A DNA stretch of 64,000 bases from Natronorubrum aibiense. Lineage in GTDB: Archaea > Halobacteriota > Halobacteria > Halobacteriales > Natrialbaceae. Every line of letters starts with the position of its first letter. The stretch's first letter is position 1. Below the pieces are notes generated by a model. The model worked only from the letters and a program-made list of their open reading frames with translations, made no database searches and was not told the origin of the DNA. Made by a program: the position numbers and the translations under genes. Positions 51,784-61,358 of the stretch are shown here, in pieces. The stretch spans positions 992,001 through 1,056,000 of the forward strand of contig NZ_CP045488.1 in assembly GCF_009392895.1 (NCBI RefSeq). Reading direction: 5' to 3'.

Positions 51784-52484
51784 CGACGTACACCACAACA
51801 CGGCGACGGACACTCGCAGCCACCGGCAGCGCGCTCGCGGCCGGTTTCGCGGGCTGTCTCGAAAGCAACGATCCCCAGCCGACCGACGCGAGCGACGACT
51901 CGAGCGGCGCGGGCGACGACTCGAGCGGCGACCACGACCACGATACCGATCACGAACTCGGCCACCCGGAGGCACGGATCGACGTGACGATGGAATCGGA
52001 CGACGGCACGCACCACTTCGCCCCGCACGTGGTTCACATCGAGGAGGGCGGGACGGTAACGTGGACGCTCGAGAGCGGCGCGCACGATACCGTTGCTTAC
52101 CACCCGGACAACGCCGATTTGCTCCCGTCGGCGAGCGAGCGACGGATCCCGGACGGCGCCCAGCCGTGGGCGAGTGAGTTCCTTCGAACCGAGGGCGAAA
52201 CGTTCCAGCGAACGTTCGAAGAGGCAGGAGTCTACGACTACGTCTGTACGGTCGTCGAACACGGTCACGGACCGGAGCGCGGGCAGGGTCCCTACGGCCA
52301 TCACCCGACGCACGAATCGACGGGCATGGTCGGGCGTGTGATCGTCGGTTGGCCGGATCCCGACTCCGACGCACAGCCCGCCCTTCGGGCGCCCGCAGAC
52401 GAGCTTCCTGAAGCCGCGCGAGACGAACTCGAGGGATTCAACGAGCGAACACGGACGGCACTCGAGCACGACGACGATCACTGA
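51780..52484 (+). CDS. Halocyanin-like cupredoxin lipoprotein
   Basis: 234 residues. Signal TTTRRRTLAATGSALAAG with lipobox AGCLE. A His/Asp/Ser-rich linker (about 35-60) precedes the blue-copper domain (about 65-190). Ligands: first His in ESGAHDTVAYH, Cys in DYVCTVV, second His and Met in THESTGMVG. The loop between Cys and the second His/Met is enlarged by about 20 residues (HGHGPERGQGPYGHHP). It is an electron carrier at the outer membrane face. Its TGA is followed after one base by repeat copy D. Confidence 0.88.
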   Translation: MTTYTTTRRRTLAATGSALAAGFAGCLESNDPQPTDASDDSSGAGDDSSGDHDHDTDHELGHPEARIDVTMESDDGTHHFAPHVVHIEEGGTVTWTLESGAHDTVAYHPDNADLLPSASERRIPDGAQPWASEFLRTEGETFQRTFEEAGVYDYVCTVVEHGHGPERGQGPYGHHPTHESTGMVGRVIVGWPDPDSDAQPALRAPADELPEAARDELEGFNERTRTALEHDDDH

Positions 52485-52485
52485 G

Positions 52486-52563
52486 ACGGTCTGCTGTAGG
52501 TCATTTCCGGCGCACCCGCGACCAGCCCTGCGGGTGCACCGGTAAATCGTTACAGCAGTCCGT
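52486..52563 (+). repeat. Stop-codon-abutting double-stem repeat, copy D (after cupredoxin)
   Basis: 78 bp, one nucleotide after the TGA. The outer stem ACGGTCTGCTGTA (52486-52498) pairs with TACAGCAGTCCGT (52551-52563). The inner stem CCGG-C-GCACCCGC (52507-52519) pairs with GCGGGTGC-A-CCGG (52530-52542). It is the best-folded member. It sits between two convergent genes. Confidence 0.8.
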
Positions 52564-52631
52564 ACGAGTGCGGCCAGTCGACCTCGAGTTGCGTTCGTCG
52601 GACCGTCCAGAGCAAAAGAGAGTGAGAGTAG

Positions 52632-53429
52632 TTAGCGCTCGAAGTAGCGGCTGAGAAGGGCTGCCACGACCATGATGACGACGAGGACCGTCGAGAGCGC
52701 GTTGATCGTCGGCGTCAACCCGGTCCGCAACATGGTGTAGATCTCGACCGGGACGGTACTCGAGCCCGGCGAGATGAGAAACTGCGTCGCGGTGAACTCG
52801 CCGAAGGAGACGACGAAAGAGATGAAAAAACCGGCCAACAGTGCCGGCGAGATGATCGGCGCGGTGACGTTCATGAACGTCACCGTCGAATCGGCACCGA
52901 GCACGCGAGAGGCCTGCTCTAGGTCTTCGTCGAACGTTACCAGCTGTGACCGAACGAGCAAGAAGACGTACGGCACTGTCAGGATCGAGTGGCCAATGAT
53001 CAGCGCCGGGTAGCCACTCGAGACGTTGACCATGCCGAAGTAGCGGATCAGCGCGATGCCGGTGATGACCGGTGAGATGATCATCGGCAACAGCATGATC
53101 GTCGAGAGCTGCTGTTTGTACGGGAATTCGGCGCGAACGAAGCCGACGGCGGCGGCCGTGCCGAACGCGACCGAAAGCAGCGATGCCGACGTCGCGACGA
53201 CGAAACTCGTCATCAGCGCGCCCAATAGCTGATTGTCGGCGAACAACTCGGCGTACCACTGAACGCTGATGCCGTCGTAGGGGATCGCCGGGAAGGTCTG
53301 TCCAGTAAAGGACGTAAGAATGACGACCGCCACGGGAACGAGCAAAAACGCGTAGATAGCCACCAGAACGGCCAGCAACGCGCCCTGTCGAACCAGACTC
53401 GCTCGACGGATCGAGGCTGTCACACTCAT
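52632..53429 (-). CDS. ABC importer permease (PotC-like)
   Basis: 265 residues, six membrane helices. The cytoplasmic coupling EAA-like loop is LEQASRVLGADSTVTFMNVTAP. It is the fourth gene of a potDABC-like operon and overlaps the preceding permease by 4 nt. The family imports polyamines, thiamine, iron or similar cations; substrate is not set by the sequence. Confidence 0.9.
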   Translation of the reverse strand: MSVTASIRRASLVRQGALLAVLVAIYAFLLVPVAVVILTSFTGQTFPAIPYDGISVQWYAELFADNQLLGALMTSFVVATSASLLSVAFGTAAAVGFVRAEFPYKQQLSTIMLLPMIISPVITGIALIRYFGMVNVSSGYPALIIGHSILTVPYVFLLVRSQLVTFDEDLEQASRVLGADSTVTFMNVTAPIISPALLAGFFISFVVSFGEFTATQFLISPGSSTVPVEIYTMLRTGLTPTINALSTVLVVIMVVAALLSRYFER

Positions 53430-54271
53430 AGGTTACCCAGCGCCTCCTGGAGGTTGAAAACGGCGTTGAACGCCGTGATGAACGCGACGAGCAAGACGGT
53501 GTAGATCACCGCCAGCGCCGATGCCAGTTGGATGTTGTACGCCTCAAGGAACGTGCGTGCGATCTCGTTTGCGATCATCGCTTGGTTCGGACCACCGAGG
53601 ACCGCCGGACCGAGGAACGACCCGGTCGCGAGGATGAAGACGATGACGCCCGCGGCGACGATTCCCGGCGTGGACAGCGGCAACACGACCTCGCGGATCG
53701 TCCGGAACTGTCCGGCGCCGAGCACCCGGGACGCGTTTATCGTCTCGTGGTGGATCGCGTTCAGCGAGTTGTAGATCGGTAAGACGGCGAACGGGAGGTA
53801 CGCGTTCGCCAGCCCGAGGACGACCGCCGTCGACGTAAACAGCAGGTCGATCTCGAGACCGAGTTCGCCGAGCGGACCCGTCGGCGAGAAAAACAACAGC
53901 AGGCCGAAGTAGCGGATGATGTACGCGACCCACAGCGGGACGACGACCAGCGTCAACAGGAGCCGAACGCGGTCGCTCACGAACACGAGGTAGTACGCGA
54001 GGGCGTACGCAAACACGAGCGTGAGCACGGTCGTCACGAAGCCGTAGATGAACGACCGAACGAACGCGTCGACGTAGACGCCGCCCATCGCCCGGCGGTA
54101 GGCCTCGAAGAGACTGCCATCACCGAAGTTGAGACTCTCGACGACCAGAAACAGGATCGGGAACACGAAAAAGAGCGTAACCCAGCCGATACCGACCGCG
54201 ACGAGATGGCGGTTGCTGATCCGCTCGGTGAGCCAGCCGGGGACGGGGCTTCGTTCGACGACGAAACTCAT
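53426..54271 (-). CDS. ABC importer permease (PotB-like)
   Basis: 281 residues, six membrane helices with the EAA-like loop HETINASRVLGAGQFRTIREVVLP. The N-terminus is extended by a hydrophilic stretch (ERSPVPGWLTERISNRH). It pairs with the second permease to form the channel. It overlaps the ATPase gene by 4 nt. Confidence 0.9.
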   Translation of the reverse strand: MSFVVERSPVPGWLTERISNRHLVAVGIGWVTLFFVFPILFLVVESLNFGDGSLFEAYRRAMGGVYVDAFVRSFIYGFVTTVLTLVFAYALAYYLVFVSDRVRLLLTLVVVPLWVAYIIRYFGLLLFFSPTGPLGELGLEIDLLFTSTAVVLGLANAYLPFAVLPIYNSLNAIHHETINASRVLGAGQFRTIREVVLPLSTPGIVAAGVIVFILATGSFLGPAVLGGPNQAMIANEIARTFLEAYNIQLASALAVIYTVLLVAFITAFNAVFNLQEALGNL

Positions 54272-55371
54272 ACCACGACCACCGACTCGGGGTCGAACGT
54301 AACGGTCACCTCGTCACCGACGGCGATGTCCGGGAATCGTGGAGTGTTCGCCAGCGCCGTTTCACCGCTCTCGAGCGTGACGGTGACTTCGGTCCGGTTG
54401 CCGAGGTTGGCAACCTTTTCGACGGTGCCGGGGAACGCGTTCTCGGCAGTCGCCGCCGCGGTCGGTGCCGTCGATCCCGTCTGTGAGACGGTCGTCGTCC
54501 CACCGTCGGCAGTCGCCGAGACGGGTTCGACGTCGACGTCTTCGGGGCGAACGAACAGGCTGACGTCCTCGCCGTCGTCGTGGTCGCCGGTGACGGCGAC
54601 ACGGGTCGACTCGGTTTCGACGATCGGCAGGTCGTTGACGGTCGTGACAGTACCGTCGAACGTGGTGGATTTGCCGACGAAGGTGGCGACGAATTCGTTG
54701 GCCGGCTGTTCGTAGATCGTCTCGGGATGCGCCGCCTGTTGTTTCTCCCCCTCGTCGAGGACGATCACTTTATCAGACATCGAGAGGGCGTCTTCCTGGT
54801 CGTGCGTGACGTACAGCGACGTGACACCGAGTTCGCGCTGGAGCGTCATCAGCCACTCTCGCATCTCCTCGCGAAGGACGCGATCGAGGCCCGTCAGCGG
54901 CTCGTCGAGCAAGAGGATATCGGGTTCGTACGCGAGCGCTCGAGCGAGCGAGACGCGCTGTTGCTGCCCACCCGAGAGTTCGTCCGGGAAGTGATCGCCG
55001 TGGTCGGGGAGGTCGACGAGCTCCAAGAACTCCTGGACCTGCGCGTCGCGTTCCTCGGCATCGTAGCCGTGCATCCGGAGGCCGTAGGCGATGTTCTCCC
55101 GGACGGTCATGTGGGGGAACAGCGCCGTGCTCTGGAACGCCATTCCGATATTGCGGTCTTCCGGAGCCAGTTCGGTGACGTCCTCGCCGCGGAGTTTGAC
55201 CTGGCCATCCGTCGGTTCCCTGAGCCCGGCGATCATGTGCAACAGCGTCGTCTTGCCACAGCCCGACGGGCCGAGGAGGGTGACAAAGTCGCCTTCGTCG
55301 ATGCGGAAGCTGACATCGTCGACGGCGAGCAACTCTCCGTAGTACTTCGTGAGTCCGGTGACTTCGAGCAT
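54268..55371 (-). CDS. ABC importer ATPase (PotA-like)
   Basis: 367 residues. Walker A GPSGCGKTT, Q-loop FQSTALFPHM, signature LSGGQQQR, Walker B ILLLDEPLTGLD, and H-loop VTHDQEDAL. The C-terminal TOBE region (about 260-367) contains an insertion rich in Thr/Ala. It hydrolyses ATP to power the transporter. Located 6 bp behind the substrate-binding gene. Confidence 0.94.
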   Translation of the reverse strand: MLEVTGLTKYYGELLAVDDVSFRIDEGDFVTLLGPSGCGKTTLLHMIAGLREPTDGQVKLRGEDVTELAPEDRNIGMAFQSTALFPHMTVRENIAYGLRMHGYDAEERDAQVQEFLELVDLPDHGDHFPDELSGGQQQRVSLARALAYEPDILLLDEPLTGLDRVLREEMREWLMTLQRELGVTSLYVTHDQEDALSMSDKVIVLDEGEKQQAAHPETIYEQPANEFVATFVGKSTTFDGTVTTVNDLPIVETESTRVAVTGDHDDGEDVSLFVRPEDVDVEPVSATADGGTTTVSQTGSTAPTAAATAENAFPGTVEKVANLGNRTEVTVTLESGETALANTPRFPDIAVGDEVTVTFDPESVVVV

Positions 55372-55377
55372 CGTTGG

Positions 55378-56448
55378 TTAACTCTGTTTGACTTCCTGGA
55401 ACCGTTCGGACCAGTCGTCCTGCAGCGGGAGGATCTTCGACCAGTCGCGGAAGGCGAGATCCTCGACGGGTGCGTAGTCGGGAAGGTCGGTCATCTCCTC
55501 GGGTGGATCTTCGACCTGTATCGTGTAGTTCATCATATCCGAGAGGTCGAGCAGGTTCTCCCGGTCGTACGTGAAGTTCAACAGCTCGTGGACAGTCTCG
55601 CGGTTCTCGGTGCCGTCGGCAATCGCGAGCGTGTCGGTCCAGGCCATCGCCCCCTCCTCTGGCATGACGTACTCGATGTGATCGTAGCCGTCCTCCTGGA
55701 GCGCGAGAACGCGTCCGCCCCACGCCTCACAGACCGTCGCGTTCTCTTGGCGGAGATACTGGATCGACGTCGCGCCGTCGGACCAGTAGCTAAAGCAGTT
55801 CGCATTTTGCGCTTCGGCCTCGGCGATCACGTCCTCGAGCAAGCCCTCGTCGTCGGCAGCCTCGTTGATATCGGCACCGATCGCGACCGCACAGTTCGAA
55901 AAGCGGTCGACGGCCCGATCGAGCAGGGCGAGATCACCCTCGAACTCGTCGGCTTTGATGTCCTCCCACGACGTAAGCTCGCGGTCGACGAGTTCGGTGT
56001 TGTACGCGTAGCCCGTCGCACCGTTCTCGCGGATCAGCCCCACCGTCTCCCCGTCCTCGACGAGGAACGTCAGGTCCTGAGCCCCGTCACGGATGTTGTC
56101 GGTGTAGTTCGGCACCTCGTCGAGATCGATCGGCGCGAGGACGCCCTCCTCCTGTCCTTGCGCCATCCCCGTATCGTTCAGTGCAACGATGTCGAACTCG
56201 CCGGGGTTTTGCTGGATCATCGAGATCATCTCCGTAGTCCCCCCGGCCGACGTCCCCTCGATTTCGTATTCCGAATCGTCGGCCCAGCGTTGGAAGACCT
56301 CCATCTGGGACTCCTGGGTGTTACCACCGAAACCGAGGAACCGGAGGGTGTTCGATTCGCCACCGAGACAGCCCGCGATACCTGCGAGTGATCCGGCACC
56401 GATCGTCGCAAGCGCCGTCCGTCGCGTTACCATGTTACGGTTAGGCAT
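55378..56448 (-). CDS. Tat lipoprotein substrate-binding protein (PotD-like)
   Basis: 356 residues. Twin-Arg TRRTALATIGAGSLAG with lipobox AGCLGG. It is a type 2 periplasmic-binding fold of the PotD/PotF family: GTSAGGTTEMISMIQQNPGEFDIVALND and NCFSYWSDGATSIQYLRQENATVCEAWGG are conserved segments. It captures the solute outside the membrane. First gene of the operon, with a TATA box about 30 nt upstream. Confidence 0.9.
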   Translation of the reverse strand: MPNRNMVTRRTALATIGAGSLAGIAGCLGGESNTLRFLGFGGNTQESQMEVFQRWADDSEYEIEGTSAGGTTEMISMIQQNPGEFDIVALNDTGMAQGQEEGVLAPIDLDEVPNYTDNIRDGAQDLTFLVEDGETVGLIRENGATGYAYNTELVDRELTSWEDIKADEFEGDLALLDRAVDRFSNCAVAIGADINEAADDEGLLEDVIAEAEAQNANCFSYWSDGATSIQYLRQENATVCEAWGGRVLALQEDGYDHIEYVMPEEGAMAWTDTLAIADGTENRETVHELLNFTYDRENLLDLSDMMNYTIQVEDPPEEMTDLPDYAPVEDLAFRDWSKILPLQDDWSERFQEVKQS

Positions 56449-56475
56449 GGGTCTGACAACTGGTATGATAAGGAC

Positions 56476-56482
56476 CTATATA
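56476..56482 (-). promoter_or_regulatory. TATA box of the pot-like operon
   Basis: TATATAG on the minus strand, 28-34 nt upstream of the potD-like ATG. The region 56449-56605 is the divergent control region. A second AT-rich block (56513-56520, TTTTAAGA) may serve the crotonase operon. Confidence 0.5.
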
Positions 56483-56605
56483 GTTCTAACGGCGAGTCCG
56501 AATTAGAATCGAGATTTTAAGAAAACCTCCGAAATAGCTAAGTGAGTTAGGAGAAATTATGACTAATACACCTCTCGCTACGGACGAGGGAGATAAAGAT
56601 CAGCT

Positions 56606-57427
56606 ATGGACTGCACTGATGGTCGAGGAGTGGATACTGTCGAACCGACAGCGACCGATGCCGTCGAGTACGACCTCGACGGCGACGTCGCCACCGTGAC
56701 GCTGACGCGCCCGGACCGGCTCAACGCCGTCACGAAGGAGTTGTACACAGGCGTGATGGGCGCACTCGAGCAGGCAAGCGTCGACGAAGCCCGCGTCATC
56801 GTCCTCCAGGGGGCCGGCCGTGCCTTTTGCGTCGGCGCGGATATGAAAGCCCACGGCGAGCGCGAGCGAACCGCCGCCGAGAAACGCGAGTACGCCTGGG
56901 CCGCCCAGCGGGCCTGTCGGGCGGTCCAGACCCACGAACGACCGGTGATCGCGAAGGTACAGGGGTACGCGATCGGTGCGGGCGCCGAACTGGCCCTCAG
57001 CGCGGATCTGATCGTGATGGCCGACGACGCCGAGATGCGGTTTCCCGAGGCCGGGATCGGCACCTACGTCGGCGGGGGCGTGACCTATCGGCTTCCCGAA
57101 CGGGTCGGGACCGCGACGGCGAAGCGACTGCTGCTCACCGCTGCCAGTGTCGGCGGTGATGAGGCCGCAGAGATCGGGCTCGTCGACGAAACCGTTCCCC
57201 CGACCGACTTGAACGACGCCGTCGCCGACCTCGCGGGTGAGATCGCCGGCAATGCGCCGATTCCGGTCGCGTTCGCGAAAGAACATCTGAACCGTCGGGC
57301 GGACGATCCCGAGCTCGCGCTGACCGCGGAGGTCGACGCCCTGCTTACCTGCATGGAAACCGACGATTGGCAGGAGGGTGTCGACGCGTTCGCCGAGGAC
57401 CGCGAGCCGATCTTCGAGGGGCAGTAA
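56606..57427 (+). CDS. Enoyl-CoA hydratase/isomerase family protein (first crotonase)
   Basis: 273 residues. Crotonase oxyanion motifs GAGRAFCVGADMKAH (residues about 70-85) and KVQGYAIGAGAELALSADL (about 114-132) are intact. The catalytic Glu positions of the hydratase are less clear (ADDAEMRFPEAGIGTYVGGG). The hydratase or related acyl-CoA reaction is unknown. A GTG nine codons downstream of the ATG is an alternative start. Gene 1 of the crotonase/ACD/nitrilase operon. Confidence 0.88.
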   Translation: MDCTDGRGVDTVEPTATDAVEYDLDGDVATVTLTRPDRLNAVTKELYTGVMGALEQASVDEARVIVLQGAGRAFCVGADMKAHGERERTAAEKREYAWAAQRACRAVQTHERPVIAKVQGYAIGAGAELALSADLIVMADDAEMRFPEAGIGTYVGGGVTYRLPERVGTATAKRLLLTAASVGGDEAAEIGLVDETVPPTDLNDAVADLAGEIAGNAPIPVAFAKEHLNRRADDPELALTAEVDALLTCMETDDWQEGVDAFAEDREPIFEGQ

Positions 57428-57429
57428 CC

Positions 57430-59640
57430 ATGCGCGATCCGATCGATCGCATCCTCGAGCCGTCGTCGATCGCCGTCGTCGGCGCGTCGTCCGATCCGTC
57501 CAAACGCGGCTATCAGGCCATCGAGACCCTCCAGACGGGCGGCTACGAGGGTACGATCTACCCCGTCAACCCGTCGGCAGACGAGATCCGCGGCCTCGAG
57601 GTCTTCGCCTCGATCGCCGACGTTCCCGAGCCGGTGGACCTCGCGCTGATCGTCGTTCCGGGACCGGTCGTCCCGTCCGTGCTCGAAGACTGCGGTGAGA
57701 TCGACGTCGGTGGCGCAGTCGTCATCGCCGTCGGCTTCGGCGAAACCGGCAAAGAAGGTGAAGCGCTTGAGGAGGAGATCGTCTCGCTCGCAGCCGAGAA
57801 CGACGTCCGACTCGTCGGGCCGAACACCTCCGGGCTGATCAACGTCGGCGACGGGGCGAACCTCGTCGGTGCCGACGGCGTTCCCGAGGGCGACCTCGGA
57901 CTGCTGTGTCAGAGTGGGAATCTCGCCATCGCGCTGTTTACCGAGGCCGCCGGCCGGGAGGGCGTCGGCTTCAGCCACTACGTCGGCGTCGGCAACGAGG
58001 CCGACCTCCAGTTCGACGAGTATCTCCCCTACTTCGAACGAACCGAGGACACCGACGCCGTCGTCTGTTACGTCGAGGGCTTCTCCGACGGGCGCTCATT
58101 TCTCGAGCAAGCCCGCGAAACCGGGACGGAGACGCCGATCGTCGTCTGTAAGAGTGGCCGCTCGGACGTCGGCAAGCGCTCTGCGAGCTCCCACACCGGA
58201 TCGCTCGCGGGCGACGCGGCGGTCGCGGACGCCGTCTTCCGGCAGGCGGGCGTTGTCAGCGTCGACCGATCCGACGAACTGCTGGCGGCGGCCGACGCGC
58301 TCGCCTCCCAGCCACCCGTCGACGGCGAGAACGTCGCGATCCTCGCCGACGGCGGCGGCCACGCGACGCTGGCGGCCGACGCCCTCGCCGAGCGCGGCCT
58401 CTCGGTGCCCCAACTGGCCGACGAGACCCAGCGCCGACTCGAGGGCATCCTTCCCGACGCCGCGAGCGTCCGAAACCCGGTCGACGTCGCCGGCGGTACC
58501 GACGACAACCCGTCGGTGTTCGCCGACTGCGCGCTGGCGCTGTTCGACGATCCGAACGTCGACGCCGTGTTGCTCTCGGGACTGTTCGGCGGCTACGGCC
58601 AGCGCTTTACCGACGACCTCGAGCCGATCGAGCAGGGCGCCGCCAAGGAGATTGCCGAGGCCGCTGCGGCGACTGAGACACCACTGGTCGTCCAGAGCGC
58701 CTACGAGAGCACTGACCCCGAAACCCACACGATTCTCCGGGAGCACGACGTTCCGGTGTACGAGTCGCTGGATATTTCCGTCGCCTGCCTCGATGCGCTG
58801 TCGACGTACGGCACGCACCTGCAGGTCGCCGACGAGAAGAGTTCGTTCGAACTGGATTCCGCATCCGCCGACAGCCCCGATGGCGCTCGAGCGCTCGAGG
58901 ACTGTGCCACCGACAGCACCCTCTCGGAGTACGACGCCAAAGCACTCCTCGAGGAATACGGCGCGCCAGTGACGCCGTACGCGCTCGCTGAAACGGCGAC
59001 AGACGCCGAACGCGCCGCCGCCGAGTTCGACGGCCCCGTCGCGATGAAGGTCGTCTCGCCGGATATCGTCCACAAAACCGAAGCCGACGCCGTCGCGCTA
59101 GACGTCGCAGACGAGTCGGTTCGATCGACACACGAGACGCTACTCGAGAACGCTCGAGCGTACGATCCGGACGCTGCGATCGACGGCGTGCTCGTCTCGC
59201 CGATGCGATCCGACGGCGTCGAGGTGATCGTTGGCGCGACCCGCGACGAGCAGTTCGGCCCCGTCGTCATGTTCGGACTCGGCGGCGTCTTCGTCGAGGT
59301 GCTCGAGGACGTCGCCTTCCGCGCTGCCCCGCTGACCGAACACGACGCGCGGGCGATGCTCGACGACATCGACGCACAGGACGTACTCGAGGGCACTCGC
59401 GGCGATCCACCGGTCGACCGTGACGCGATCGTCGACGTCCTCCTGTCGGTCTCTCGGCTCGTTGCCGACTACCCCGAAATCGCGGAGGTCGACCTGAATC
59501 CGGTACTCGCGGGCGACGGGGGTGCCGAGATCCTCGACGCGAGTATCGTCCTCGAGTCCAGTGATGGCGACGCCGACAGCGACGACGGTCGGCAGCCACA
59601 GGAGCCGGATGCGGTCCCCGATGGAGGTGTCGACGAATGA
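57430..59640 (+). CDS. ADP-forming acyl-CoA synthetase (fused alpha-beta, ACD type)
   Basis: 736 residues from ATG 57430. An N-terminal CoA-binding Rossmann domain (SIAVVGASSDPSKRGYQAI), succinyl-CoA-ligase-like domains with SSHTGSLAGDAAV and GGHATLAADAL, and a C-terminal ATP-grasp (VAMKVVSPDIVHKTEADAVALDV). It makes ATP from acyl-CoA, ADP and phosphate, or runs in reverse. The tail of about 30 residues is acidic and specific to this copy. It starts 2 nt behind the first crotonase stop and overlaps the second by 4 nt. Confidence 0.93.
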   Translation: MRDPIDRILEPSSIAVVGASSDPSKRGYQAIETLQTGGYEGTIYPVNPSADEIRGLEVFASIADVPEPVDLALIVVPGPVVPSVLEDCGEIDVGGAVVIAVGFGETGKEGEALEEEIVSLAAENDVRLVGPNTSGLINVGDGANLVGADGVPEGDLGLLCQSGNLAIALFTEAAGREGVGFSHYVGVGNEADLQFDEYLPYFERTEDTDAVVCYVEGFSDGRSFLEQARETGTETPIVVCKSGRSDVGKRSASSHTGSLAGDAAVADAVFRQAGVVSVDRSDELLAAADALASQPPVDGENVAILADGGGHATLAADALAERGLSVPQLADETQRRLEGILPDAASVRNPVDVAGGTDDNPSVFADCALALFDDPNVDAVLLSGLFGGYGQRFTDDLEPIEQGAAKEIAEAAAATETPLVVQSAYESTDPETHTILREHDVPVYESLDISVACLDALSTYGTHLQVADEKSSFELDSASADSPDGARALEDCATDSTLSEYDAKALLEEYGAPVTPYALAETATDAERAAAEFDGPVAMKVVSPDIVHKTEADAVALDVADESVRSTHETLLENARAYDPDAAIDGVLVSPMRSDGVEVIVGATRDEQFGPVVMFGLGGVFVEVLEDVAFRAAPLTEHDARAMLDDIDAQDVLEGTRGDPPVDRDAIVDVLLSVSRLVADYPEIAEVDLNPVLAGDGGAEILDASIVLESSDGDADSDDGRQPQEPDAVPDGGVDE

Positions 59641-60455
59641 CAGAGTCCACCAAAACCGAGACCGACGACCTGCCCGTCCGCGTCGACCATCCCCGCGAGC
59701 ACGTCGCCCGTGTGACGCTCGACCGGCCGGACGCGATGAACGCCTACGACGAGTCGCTCCTGCGGACGCTCGTTGCCCGCCTCGAGGACCTCGACGCGGA
59801 CGACGACGTTCGCGCCATCGTCCTGACCGGCGCGGGCGACCGGGCCTTTTGCAGCGGCGTCGACCTCGAGAACATGCCGCTGACGCCCGAGATGGAGTTC
59901 GCCGACTACGAGGCAGGACTCGGGCTGTTCCAGAACGTCGTTCGCACGCTGCGGACGATCCAGACGCCGGTCGTCGGCGCGGTCAACGGCTACGCGCTCG
60001 GTGCTGGCTGTGACACGGCACTCGCCTGTGACATTCGTATCGTCAGCGAGAACGCGGCCATCGGCGAGACGTTCATCGACGTCGGCTTCGTCCCCGGCGA
60101 CGGCGGTGCGTACCTCCTCCCGCGGGTGATCGGCGAGGCCCGCGCGAAGGAACTGATCTTCACTGGTCGCCACCTCGAGGGCGAGGAGATCGTCGATTGG
60201 GATCTCGCCCGTGAGTGTGTCCCCGCCGACGAGTTGCTCGAGGTTGCCGAGTCGTTCGCCGCCGAGCTCGCCGCCCGGCCGCCGATCGCGCTCGGGTTGA
60301 GCAAGTCGCTGGTCAACGAGAGCGCCGACGTCGACCTCGAGACGGCGTTCGAACACGCCACGCGCGCCCAGCGGATCTGTGCCCAGACCGACGACCACGC
60401 GGAGGCCGTCGACGCGTTCGCCGAAAACCGCGAACCGGAGTTTACGGGCAAATGA
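59637..60455 (+). CDS. Enoyl-CoA hydratase/isomerase family protein (second crotonase)
   Basis: 272 residues. Oxyanion motifs GAGDRAFCSGVDLENM and AVNGYALGAGCDTALACDI, and the catalytic region GETFIDVGFVPGDGGAYLLPRVIG with a hydratase-like Glu/Asp pair. The two crotonases are clearly different paralogues, so they probably act on different acyl-CoA intermediates. Overlaps ACD and nitrilase by 4 nt. Confidence 0.9.
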   Translation: MTESTKTETDDLPVRVDHPREHVARVTLDRPDAMNAYDESLLRTLVARLEDLDADDDVRAIVLTGAGDRAFCSGVDLENMPLTPEMEFADYEAGLGLFQNVVRTLRTIQTPVVGAVNGYALGAGCDTALACDIRIVSENAAIGETFIDVGFVPGDGGAYLLPRVIGEARAKELIFTGRHLEGEEIVDWDLARECVPADELLEVAESFAAELAARPPIALGLSKSLVNESADVDLETAFEHATRAQRICAQTDDHAEAVDAFAENREPEFTGK

Positions 60456-61276
60456 GTCTCGATACCGTCGCCCTCGTCCAGTTCGATCCCACGCTCGGCC
60501 CGGCCGACGACGGCACCGTAGAGCGACTCTGCGAACGGATTCGAGACGCGGCTGCCGAGACGGACCCGGATCTGATCGTCTTTCCCGAACTCGCGACGAC
60601 CGGGTATTCGATCTTCGAGCAGGCCGAGACCTGCGCGGAGTCGATTCCGGGGCCGACGACGCGAGCCATCGGCGAGACGGCCGCCGCCGTCGGCTCGCAC
60701 GTCCTCGTCGGCATGCCGGTCCGCCACGGGCGCGGCGTTCGAAACAGCGCCGTCTGGATCGATCGGACGGGATCGGTTCGGGCGCGCTACGACAAGCGAA
60801 ATCCGTGGGGTGACGAGCGCGACGTCTTCGTACCCGGCGACGACGTGCTCGTCCTCAAGTGCGAGGGCCGAACGCTCGGCGTCCAGATCTGTTACGATCT
60901 GAACTTCCCCGCGGAGAGCGCGGCGCTCGCGCGGGCAGGTGTCGACGCCGTCGTCAACATCTCGGCGTGGTCGGTCCCGATGGCAGGCGACTGGGATCGG
61001 TTGTTGCCCGCCCGCGCTATCGAGAACGGCGCGTACGTCTTCGGCTGCAACCGGGCCGGAGCCGAGCCCGACCTCCAGTTTTATGGGCACACCACGGCGT
61101 ACGAGCCGGACGGCTCGGTGGCCGGCCAACTCGATGGTGAGCCCGGAATCCTCGTCCAGCGGATCGACGACGATCGGCTTCGCGAGGAACGGGATCGAAA
61201 TCCGATGCGACAGGACCGCCGCGACGACCGAGTCTCCGTCAGCCGGGTCACGATCGATGCCGGTGACGGGGCGTGA
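60452..61276 (+). CDS. Nitrilase-superfamily amidohydrolase
   Basis: 274 residues from ATG 60452. The Glu-Lys-Cys triad is visible: E in FPELATTGYSIFE, K in YDKRNPWGDER, C in VQICYDLNFPAE. The family hydrolyses carbon-nitrogen bonds (amides, carbamoyl amines, occasionally nitriles). The ATGA overlap with the crotonase ties it to the acyl-CoA pathway. I infer release of an amine or amide from the transported substrate. Confidence 0.9.
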   Translation: MSLDTVALVQFDPTLGPADDGTVERLCERIRDAAAETDPDLIVFPELATTGYSIFEQAETCAESIPGPTTRAIGETAAAVGSHVLVGMPVRHGRGVRNSAVWIDRTGSVRARYDKRNPWGDERDVFVPGDDVLVLKCEGRTLGVQICYDLNFPAESAALARAGVDAVVNISAWSVPMAGDWDRLLPARAIENGAYVFGCNRAGAEPDLQFYGHTTAYEPDGSVAGQLDGEPGILVQRIDDDRLREERDRNPMRQDRRDDRVSVSRVTIDAGDGA

Positions 61277-61358
61277 CCAACCGTCCATCGTCGCGACGCA
61301 CGAGACAGTATTCAGGGGTTTCGACGGCATTTCAAGCGCTTAGACACAATCGAGTACT

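Noticed and set aside
54580-56391. Long plus-strand open frame (603 codons) opposite the pot-like operon
   Set aside because: Antisense to three clear ABC transporter genes; arises from high GC3 of the real genes. Composition (Val/Arg/Asp-rich without motifs) fits a shadow frame.
59990-61330. 446-codon minus-strand frame opposite the crotonase/nitrilase genes
   Set aside because: Antisense shadow; the plus-strand genes have intact catalytic motifs and ATGA overlaps.
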